Source of the DNA: Rhynochetos jubatus
Taxonomy: Eukaryota > Chordata > Aves > Eurypygiformes > Rhynochetidae
Reading direction: 5' to 3'
DNA: 64,000 nucleotides
Assembly (NCBI GenBank): GCA_027574665.1
Contig: CM050656.1
Location: forward strand, 9,933,501-9,997,500
Shown: one piece after another, positions 53,493 through 62,525 of the stretch
Layout: the number at the start of each line of letters is the position of its first letter
How positions within the stretch are numbered: position 1 is the stretch's first letter
Notes under the pieces: generated by a model
Told to the model about the DNA's origin: nothing
The model's input: the letters and a program-made list of their open reading frames with translations, nothing else
The model's database searches: none
Position numbers and translations under genes: made by a program

Positions 53493-56400
53493 TCGGGCAA
53501 GAGCGGAGGGGAAAGAGCAGACAGCTCCGCTCAGAGACGTGGTTTCGTTTCCTCCACCAAAACGTGCCCGACACCTGCCTGCGGCAGGGATAAATCCCCA
53601 CTCCGGACAGAACCCCCAGGTGCCCACGGCTGGCAGCGCCAAAAAATAAATTAAAAAAAGGGGTGGGGGAAGGATTCGGCACAACCCGAACCGGAGCCGC
53701 CCGCAGCCGGTTCACACGCGGTTTGCGGCGGCGGAGCGGTTTCCTCCAGACGGCGGAGCTGGCGGCTCCGACATCCGCACCGGACTGTCCACGACGAAAA
53801 TCCTCCGAGAGACCCGGGCCAGACTGAGGGGGGGAGGCCGGGCATCCCAAACGGAGCACCCGTCGCGGGAAGGGGCCAGACGCGCTGCGATACAGACGGC
53901 GGGGCCCGGCGCTCTGGGGATGCTGGGTCTGGGGGCACCGCTTGGCACCGGCCTCCCTGAGGGGCTGCGCGACCCTCCGGAGCCCCTCGCACATAACCTC
54001 TGCAACCGCGGTGCTGCCCCCGGGAGGGGGAACACCCTATTCCTTGTGCCACCCACCTCTCAGGAGAAATGGAGAGAGGGGAACACGGCACTCCCTACCC
54101 CGCAGCCTGGCCGCAAGTTCCCCACCTCCGGGTACCGCTGGCAAACGCACTTGGGCTGGCAGGGGGTGGGGGGCACGACAGCCGGGGTGGGCGGTTTCGC
54201 CAGCTGCGGTTCCCCGAGGGAACCCGAGGGTGAGGTCTCCCCCCAGGAGCTGGGGCGGGGAAGAGCGGCCGGGATAGGGAGAAGGACCGGTCGGAGCCGC
54301 GGGAGAGACGGAGAGGCGGCCGCGGGTGGGTCTCCCCATCCCGCAGGGCTAAGGGGGGGTCCCGGCCCCCAACCACAACTCCAGCTCCTTGGGGCAGAGC
54401 ATAGAGAGGGTGGGACCCTTCGCGGTGCGGCGGGAGGGGAGCCCCGGGGCGAGGGGACGCTGCCGGGGGTGCAGCCGGGTCTCAACTCGCCGCAGCTGCC
54501 GGGAGGCCAGAAATGCCCTTTTCGAGCATGTCCCGGGCTCAAGAGCCGTCAGAAACGTCTTTCTGAAGTGATCCTCTTGGCGGGGGCTTATTGAAAGAGA
54601 TACACAGAGCTGGAGCATGCCCTAGAAGACATGGGAGCGTTGTGGGGCAGGGGAGAAAATTAAATTAAAACCGAACTGAACAGAAGAGGGGAAGAGAGAG
54701 AAAGGTGGGGAAAGAAATTATCCTCCTTGTGAAACGCGTCGGGCTTCTCCGGAGCAACTGCAGAAGGGAGGCCTTTCCACCAGGGTGGATAAATTTACTC
54801 GTGTCCCACATGACCGAGGGTGGGGGACCCGGGCGGGAGGGGGAAAGAGAAAGGTCATGGGACTGGGATTTGGGTTGTAAGTCACAGAGGAGACGTGGAT
54901 TTCAGTGCCGGGATCCGCGTTAGGTGGCCGCGGCCTCGGGTTTTGCAAGAGAAGGAATTAAATAGGAAAAAAGGGGGAAAAAGTGGGGGGAAAGGGCATT
55001 TCAGAAACAATCCCCCTAAGACCTCAGGGAGTTAGCGGTGGGAAGATGCATTTGGGGGACACAGATCCAGGAGAGCGCCCCAAGGAGACCCTGCTCGCCT
55101 AGGGAAGGGGCTGCCCCCCACATCCCTTCTGGGCTGTGCTGCACCCCGTGTGGGCTCGGAGAGCTCCCGCCCGGCCTCGGCTCTCGGCCGAGCCCTGCCC
55201 GCTCCTTTTGTGGCCTCTATTTTGTGGCCACGACTCTCTCCTGGGAAGAGGAGATCCCAAGTGGGAAGAGGGGGGAGCACTGCCCCAGCCAGCCGCTTCC
55301 CATCTCCCTCCTCTCGCCCCCACGCACCCTGCCAGGACCTGCCGCGGAAGGGGGGAGCCGCAGTCCGAGGCGAGGGGGGTCTGGCTGGACCCCGGCATTT
55401 TTTAACCCCATCCCCAGAAGGGGGAATTTTTTCCTTTTCCACTTATTTTGCGGGGTCCGGCCCGCTGAAGCCGGGGGAGGGGGGGGGGCCTAACACCGTT
55501 CCGCTCCCAACGCGTGTAGGGTTTCCTACACCCGGGTTCTTGTCCTGTGTTCCACGCCCCCCCTCGCTCAGGGTTGATGGGGAGGCACCATGGGGGGGAC
55601 CCCAGGTGATCTCGTCCCGGTCGGGGGAAAAATTCCCACGGATTTTGCAAGGAATCTGGCTGGAATTAAAGGCGATCGTGTGCCCCGCAGACGGCTCTCG
55701 CTGCCGAGGAATGGGGGGAGGGCGGGGGGGGAGTGGGGGCTCGTTTAGGTTACACGGGCTTTACGGGCACTCTCCGCTCCCCTCCGCCGGTGAGGAAACG
55801 TGGAGTACCTGGGAATTTTTGCAAGAGTTAAAGGAATCGGCCGGTGTTGGTTTAACCCGCCTCAAAGCCCCGGTGCTAACGAGAGAGGAATTAATTTCAC
55901 TTAAAAAGAGAGCGAAAGCGGGGAAATCGAAATCTCGCCGAAACGGGCAAGGACTGCCCCGAAAAAAAGCTTCCCTGGCACCCTGCGATATGGAGCCCGA
56001 CCTTCGATACCCAGAAAGGATCGGGGGGTTGGGGGAAAAACACCAGCGAATCGGTAAATTGAAAGATCCCGATGCACGACCGCGAAGCCTTCCCTGCGGG
56101 AACCACCACACGAACTCCCTACACCCCCCGGGCTCCCGCCCGACCTCTCCGCGGGGACATTATCTCCCTTGCAGGTTTTCGTTCGGGTTGAGGAGACCTG
56201 ATTTGGCACACGGAGCAATGAACGATGACAAGTCACTCCACATCCATATCCACGTATCTAATCTACCGGGATCCCCCAATTGGGGGGAGGGATGCGGGCA
56301 GCCAGGAAGCGAGGCATCCCGAGCCTTTCCCCGCCGGGCCGGACTCCGGGATGCTCGGGGCCGGCTGCCCAGCGGGACCGGACCGGGAGGGAGAGCCCCT

Positions 56401-56551
56401 TCCCGGCGGCCGAATCCCGGGACGGTCCACCCGAGGAGGTCATTAGCATGTGAATGATGAGGAATGGTTGGAAAGTTGCGATCAAACCCTGCCGCGAGAG
56501 GTTGGGGTTTTTTTCTGCCGTCGTGGATCGCAGCGTCACCTGTTGCTGCCG

Positions 56552-56611
56552 CGGGCTTGGGGCACCAAGTCGCATCTTATTTAATAAAATAATAAAATGT
56601 GGACGGGTCCC
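56552..56611. repeat. Paired 60-bp element, copy B
   Basis: This is the second copy of the element at 53433-53492, 3.1 kb away in direct orientation. The six differences from copy A all lie outside the AT-rich core. No similarity longer than scattered words was found in the flanks, apart from a short match of the ACNGAACCCCC type about 110-125 bp downstream of both copies. Confidence 0.8.
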
Positions 56612-56808
56612 GCACGGGAGCCGGGCCCCATCTGCGCCCGGGGGGGAGTGGGGACCGGCACACGCTCGCCCCTACAACCCTGCGTGGGCAAGGGACGCCG
56701 CCTCCCGCACGGAACCCCCGGTAAACGCACCGACGTGTCGGTGAAAAGCGGGGTGTACAGGGATGCGCTGCAGGCCGGGGTACTGGGCTCCGGGAAACGC
56801 GCCCTGAG

Positions 56809-56849
56809 CTGCCCTGCAGCCCACCAGGCTGCCCTGCAGCCCACCAGGC
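56809..56849. repeat. 20-bp tandem duplication in CpG-rich DNA
   Basis: The unit CTGCCCTGCAGCCCACCAGG occurs twice head to tail with no mismatch. Confidence 0.85.
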
Positions 56850-57051
56850 ACAAGCAGGGGAAGCGCCGAGCGGGGGGGACACGGGGACACGGCCGGTGTC
56901 TCCCGTGGTTCAAAGGAGGGGAGACCTCCCACACGTTGCGGCCGGACGAGCCGGGCCCCAGGGCTGGACAGAACTGGAAACCTCCTGGAGAGAGCGGGAG
57001 AGCAGCCCTTGATGGAGCCGAGGCGAAGCGGGTGAGAGTGGAGGGACCGAC

Positions 57052-57505
57052 AAGGAGAGAAAAAGGGAGGGAGGGAGGAAGAGGGAAAGAAGAAGAGGAA
57101 AAAAAAAAAAAAAGAAAGAAAATAAAAAAGAGAGAAAAAGAACGATTAAAATAGGGGGAGAGAGAGAGAAATTAAATAGAAGAAGAAAGAAGAGAAAAAT
57201 AGAAGAGAGAAAAAGAAAGCAGAAAAGAGGGAGAAAGAGAGGTAAAGCTAAGGAGGGAGAGAATAAGAGAGAAAAGGGAGAAAAACAAAGAGGGATAAAG
57301 GGAAAAAGAAACAGGTAAATAGAAGAGTGAAAGGGAGAGAAAGGACGGAGAAAAAGAAAGAACAAAAGCAGGGAAGAAAACAAGAAAGAAAGCTAGAAAG
57401 GAAAGCAAGAAAGAAAAGAGAGAGAATGAGAAAAGAGAAAGGAAAATAGAGAAAGAAAGAGGACGAGAAAGAGAAGAAGCGAGGAAGAGAAGGAAAAAGG
57501 AGAGA
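57052..57505. repeat. Polypurine tract of about 450 bp
   Basis: The plus strand is almost entirely A and G (GAAA, GGAG, AGAGAG words) for about 450 bp, with only a handful of pyrimidines. The minus strand therefore yields spurious Phe/Leu/Ser-rich open frames. Such tracts can form triplex (H-DNA) and often cause assembly and polymerase errors. Confidence 0.85.
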
Positions 57506-59949
57506 TGAGTGCTGGCCCGGGAGGCGAGGAGAGAGCGCGGGTCCGGCCCCTCATCTCGCCAGACAGACAGACGGAGGAGCGAGTGCAGGGCCCTGACCTA
57601 CCGCGAACATCTCGAGGAGGATTTCAAAAAGCACCAAATTAATTTCCAAGGCAATTTTCCTGCAGCTGAGTCGGCTGCGACAGCTCCTCCCGCCCTCGGA
57701 AAATGTTGGTTTGGGTTTTTTTGTTTTGTTTTGTTTTTTAAACTCGTTTCTCTACACTCCGTGCCGGGAAAGGAAAGAAACGAAAGGGAAAATGGGGAGG
57801 GAAAGAAGATGCTGGCGCGTAGTTATTTTCCAAAGTTACAAGGCAGGAAAGTGTTTTCAGGTCGGACACTGGGGCACAGGGAAACTGGGCGTTATTATTG
57901 AAACCTAAATCCACCGTGAAAACGGGAGTTTCTGCGCAGTCACAGGGAAGGGCCAGAGCAGGCCCGGGGGAAGGGCCGAGGTATTGAAAAAGATGCTCTT
58001 GATGTTTAAAGGTGGTTTCTATAATCCAGGTTGATTTATTTTTGTGTGGGGCTGCGCGGAACTAGAAAGAGAAAACCAAAAAGCTACCGGAGAAAGGAAT
58101 AAGATCTTGACCTTTCCTAATTCTCCAAATCGGCAGTAATGGAAAGCAGAAAGTGCCAGGGGAGAAAGAAGGAGGCGAGGGCCGAGCGGGCGGTGCAGCG
58201 GGGCCGGCCGGGCCGGAGTCACGCATCCCACACCCCGCAGCCGGCGGGTCGGAGCCCGGCTGGAGAGAGAAGGGCCACTCGGTCCCTTCCTCGGAACCCT
58301 CTCTGCTTAACAGGGGCTTAGTTAAACGAAAACAGAGAAAAAGGAATTGTGTCCGTCCCCGCTCCCACCCGCCGCGGTCCCGACGGGGATATTCCGTAGC
58401 GGGGATCGTTTTATCCCGCTCCGATAAAATCCGAGGAGAAAACCCCGTTTTCCGCCTCACCCGGGCTGTGCACACACGGAAAACCGCCGCGGTGTAAATA
58501 CTCCGAGCGCTCCACGTTTTTGCTAACAATCCCTTCATCTGACATATAGGAAGGAGAGGAGTGGGGGCACGTTAAAAAAAAAAAATCAGCTCCACAGATG
58601 TCTGACCAAAGCCAAAGTAAGGCGGAGAAATCCGCATCCCCCCGACCCCCTCGGAATCAGCCGCCGAGCCCAGCCCCGGCGCGAAAGGGAGAAGGGACAA
58701 AAAACGCCAAAGGATCGGGCCCGTGGCCGGAGCGGGGTGGTCGCCCGCCCGGCTTTGCCCGGGGTGTACCGCTGGTAAAACAACCACTGAAACCAACCCC
58801 GAGAACCAGGAGGATTCGCCTACGGACGAGAGGGAAGGGAAATGCCGGGTCGCCTTTTTGGCCAGGGACTCCCAAGCAGCGACTGCAACAGCTAATTATT
58901 TTCCTTTCAGTGCTCGGTTATTGCTGGTGTCCTCCCCGCCTCCCCCACCCCCCAATAAATAAATAAAACCCTCCTTTAGGCAGCGAAGCGTGAAAAATTA
59001 TCCTCGCTGAACGCTTAAAAATAATGTCCCGTGAAGATCGGGGCTGCGGAGCCAGCCAGCCCCGTAATTAGGAGCCATTATCCGTCCTCCCTCGCCAAGA
59101 TTCCGCGTTAACCCCCCGAGCCGAGCCCGGGCCAGGGGTTCCCGACCCTAGAGGAGCCCCCCGCCCCGGTGGGAGGGAGCCGGTTCCCGGGGGGGTCTCC
59201 GCCGATGATCCCCAAGCGACGCAGATATTTGCAGGCGGCGTGAGTTCGACCGGGACACTGCAAGAGCTCGGGTGCTTGAAGGGAATTTAAGGGATGGGAA
59301 AAATCTCGACTTAGTGCCGCTCGGGGGTCTTGCCCCCAAAATGACCAGCGGCGCCGGCGCTCGCAGGCCCGGGAGAGCCGAGCCCAGCCCGCCCGGCCCT
59401 TCCTGCGGGGGGGTACCGCGGCTAAGAGGGGCAAATCCCCCCGGCTCCCAAATCAGCTCAGCTTCAATCCCGACCGGCGACCGCGTCTTAAAACCTCGCA
59501 AGGCAAAAGAAGGGGAACGGAGCCGGGGCTCTGTCCCAGCCCCAGAAAGCCCCGAGCCCCCTCCCCTGAGCGCGTGGGGGAAGGGATCTCTGCAAAGAAA
59601 CACTGCTTCCCTGCAGAGAGGACCACCCCCCCCTCCATCCCTCCAAACCCTGAGACCACCAACTTGGAGAACCCCCTGCTCCCCGCGGGGGCTGCAGGGG
59701 CCAGACGCACTAGTTCACCCCCGCGGGCACCGGCTGCTGGTTCCTATCGGCTCCTGGCATCTTTGGATCATTTTTCTCCCGCACTTCGCAAACAAACAAG
59801 CTCCCCCTCCCCCCAAAAAAATTAAAAATCGCTACTTTATATTAAAATAACCCGTCCCCCACCGCTTATTCCAGGCACACAACCACCACCCAGCCTCGCT
59901 GCACATCGCTTTCTTCCTTGGGATGCCGTCTCCTCAAAGCAGGCTGGGT

Positions 59950-60330
59950 TATTAAAGGAGGCTGAACAAAGATAGCCCCGAGAGCAGCTATCAGCGCATT
60001 TTAACTTCATCAAAGACTTCGGGGGAGAGGGAGAGGAGGGGTCTGGCACCTTCTAGTAATGAGCTTGTCAGGAACACCCCTGCCAGAGCAATTGAACAAT
60101 TTGCACACAAGCAAAAGAAAAGGAGCGGGGAGGGAGGGAGGAAGGGGAAATGCTACAAAAGCCCCTTCAATTTCCAACCATGTGCTTGGCAATCTGGAAA
60201 ATAGATTCATTGGCCTCCTCTCTTCTCCCATGTCGAGTCTTGTAGCCCCTTTTGTAGGAGCTGGACATGAAAGGGAGACAACCAAGTGCCGGACACGAAG
60301 ATCGCTTTTCAAAAGCAAATGTGTGTGAAG
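59950..60330. promoter_or_regulatory. Candidate FOXD2-proximal enhancer block
   Basis: A moderate-GC, repeat-free block lies between CpG-rich segments. It has a SOX-like GAACAAAG next to a GATA-type AGATAG (near 59965-59980), CTATCA, an ATTGAACAATTTG stretch near 60091 and AAGCAAATG near 60315. The dense, varied motif content with low CpG resembles conserved enhancers. Conservation is not measurable here. Confidence 0.3.
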
Positions 60331-60619
60331 GCGAGATGTGAGACCGCTCGCTGCGGGGAGGCGGCACGTTCAGGAACAACATCAACAAACTGCGCGGAGG
60401 TTCGAGGTGGCACAGACTGGGGCAGAGGAGAAGGAGTGGGATAAAAAGGGAGGGGGGAGGAAGAGAAAAGAAAGGCCGACACCATCACCACCCCCCCGGC
60501 GCACACCGCCCGGCTCCTGCCCGCGCCCCGGCGGGCCCCGCACAAAGCCCTGCTCGCTCGGGGACCGGCTCCGTCCCCCGCTCCCTGCCTCGTAAGCCTC
60601 TTGGGGTTGGTTTTTTTTT

Positions 60620-60640
60620 GGGGGGGGGTGGGTGGGTGGG
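60620..60640 (+). other. G-quadruplex motif
   Basis: A run of nine G is followed by three GGG tracts, each separated by a single T. Four G-tracts with one-base loops is the most stable parallel quadruplex pattern. It lies on the plus strand (template strand for a read-through FOXD2 transcript), 1.9 kb past the stop codon. Confidence 0.6.
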
Positions 60641-60793
60641 TGTCTTTTTCTTCTTCAGCACGGGCAGAAAGGCCTCGATTCCTTAGATCAGTGTCCCTGC
60701 CAACGAACAAACCGAAGAGCCGCGTTTGGTCCCTGAAATAAATAAATAGAAGGGGAGGGAGAAGTTTGGAGAAGAAGGGAGCGCTTAAAGATG

Positions 60794-60799
60794 TTTATT
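60794..60799 (-). terminator. Possible distal poly(A) signal AATAAA
   Basis: A second minus-strand AATAAA (context GTAAATAAACATC) lies 650 bp beyond the first. It could serve a longer FOXD2 3' UTR, but a lone hexamer in AT-rich sequence is weak evidence. Confidence 0.25.
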
Positions 60800-61160
60800 T
60801 ACTTTGTAAGTTGTTGCAAAATTTAGGCGGAGATCAAGTTTCATTCGGTCATTCAAATGCTTCAGGCCCAAGGGGAACGTGTGTGCGGAGGGGGGGGGGA
60901 AACCCTCCAACTTATTTTCTCATGTGTCAACTTTTCCAAACAAAATAAAAGGAGGCGGAGGAGGGAGAGAAAGGAGAACCTTTCTCCCGGCCCCCACTTC
61001 CCTCCCTCTGGAAACAGGCAGTTTGGTGTTGGGTTGTTTTGGTTGTTTTGGTTTTTTGTTTTTTTTTTTTTAGGGGGGGACACACCAAAAAACAAATACA
61101 AAAATTAAAATTAACAACAACAAAAATCCGGGGGGTCCTTTCCCTTGCCGGCCCTCGGGG

Positions 61161-61178
61161 CCCCCCCCCCCCCCCCCC
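61161..61178. repeat. Poly-C run (18 C) next to GGGG
   Basis: A homopolymer of 18 C follows directly after GGGG in a CpG-rich block. Its length is probably unreliable in any assembly. Confidence 0.8.
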
Positions 61179-61424
61179 ACCTGTGGCAGCCTGCAGCGGT
61201 GGGCAGGGGAGGAGGCGCGGAGCAGCCCCGCGCAAAGCTGCGCGCCCGGCCGCGGAGGGAAAGGCTCAGCCCCGCCGGCTTCGGGCGGCGAAACTCCGCG
61301 ACCGGCCGAGTGTCGCCGGCCCGAGGGTGGGAAATACTCGCTGTCCCGAGGCCCGAGCGGGGCTCTCGGCTCTCAGCCTGACAAAGGACATCGCAAAGAA
61401 CGATTTGGATTATTACTATTTTTT

Positions 61425-62525
61425 TTTAACCAGGTCACAAACATTTATTAATTTACACCAACGGTGGACAAAATTCTGTTGCCTTTTCCACATCAAATTA
61501 TTCACAGATTCTCTCAATAAAATAGATATGACGGATGCACAACCAGTGAAGAGTTAACTGGACTCCGCTCATTAGCTCCCGAATAATCTATATACAAATA
61601 ATTATCATTACACCAAAAAACCCACGCACGGAGAGGGTGGGAAAACGGGGATTAAAAAAAAAAAAAAAAAAAAAACAACAAAACCAAAAACAAATAAACA
61701 GTACGGGAATTCTCCAAACTTCCTGACGGATCGGATTTTCTTTTAAACGTGCATTTGCATGTCTCATTGGAAAAAGAAAAAAAAAAAAAGAAAAATATAA
61801 ACCGCAGTCCTGAGTTTCACCGACTTTTCTTCTTCTTAAAAATAAAGAAACCCTAAACAGTGCCTTTTAAAGCCAAACCCGAAGCTTCAAAGAAACTAAA
61901 AATAAGATCGAACCATTAAAACATTTTCTTTGAGAGCGGGGAGAGACAGACACACATGGCAAAACCGCCCGGGAGAGAGACTCGCAGGAATGAAAAACGG
62001 GCTCGCTGCGACCGGGGCCGCCTGCAACTCCCCCGGCCGTTTTCCCAGGCCATTTGAGGGGAACCCCCGCGGCAAAACCCGCACCTCTCAAAGGAAACAT
62101 TTCCGACCCTAAAACCGCTTCTTTCCGAACACCCCCCCTCCGCACACACACACTCTCCTCGCCCCCTGCAAGACGTTGCGTGTTCAACCAGCCCCAGGTC
62201 CCAGCTTCTGTTACGGCCGCTTTATAAATACGCTTTGGCTCTTGCAGGACGAAATCGTGTTATTCTTTCCCCCCACCCCATCTCTCTCTTTTTTTTTTTT
62301 TTTTCTCCCGAGCAAAGAGACAACAAACGGATCTGGATGCCACAGAGCCTGGAAATAAAATAAAAATTTAAAAAAAAAATATTTCCTACCTTAAAACACA
62401 ACAGGAGGAGATGGGGGGGACGGGGGAGAGGGAAGGGGAGCAGTTTCGGAGGAGGGGAGAGAGCTGGGAAGGGGCCGTTTGCTTCGCGACTCTCCCCCCC
62501 TCCCTCCCCCCCCCCCCAGCACACT
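61425..62525 (-). other. FOXD2: FOXD2 3' untranslated region (inferred)
   Basis: This runs from just after the TAA stop (62526-62528) to the expected cleavage zone beyond the AATAAA at 61444-61449. Read in the gene's direction, it has a poly-A stretch from a plus-strand T-run near 62290, U-rich tracts (plus-strand A-runs near 61655-61675 and 61780) and an AT-rich end. No other canonical AATAAA occurs between the stop and 61444. The boundary is inferred from signals, not from transcript data. Confidence 0.65.
61444..61449 (-). terminator. FOXD2: Poly(A) signal AATAAA of FOXD2
   Basis: On the minus strand the site reads AATTAATAAATGTTTGTGAC. The canonical hexamer is followed within a few bases by a GU-rich TGTTTGTG, as expected of a downstream element. 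It lies about 1.08 kb after the stop codon. Confidence 0.7.

Larger units (their letters stand above)
51800..61400. other. Chain of CpG-rich blocks downstream of FOXD2, no supported gene
   Basis: Base composition changes sharply from the AT-rich desert to repeated CpG-rich blocks at about 51.85-54.6, 55.0-56.7, 58.1-60.6 and 61.1-61.4 kb. A purine tract and AT-rich gaps separate them. Long open frames here, such as the 435-codon plus frame at 55150-56457, are expected by chance in GC-rich DNA. They show low-complexity Arg/Pro/Gly composition and no domain. Clusters of CpG islands around developmental transcription factors often mark Polycomb-regulated domains, which fits FOXD2. Confidence 0.6.

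Noticed and set aside
55150-56457. 435-codon plus-strand open frame
   Set aside because: It lies in CpG-rich DNA where stops are rare. Its Arg/Pro/Gly-rich residues show no domain, and it runs unbroken through mixed-composition sequence.
56910-57408. Phe/Leu/Ser-rich minus-strand frames resembling membrane proteins
   Set aside because: They are translations of the purine tract's complement. The apparent hydrophobic segments are simple sequence.
1-62000. Exons of TRABD2B or FOXE3, expected neighbours from the human locus
   Set aside because: No peptide resembling either protein was seen in any frame, so the neighbours probably lie outside the window.
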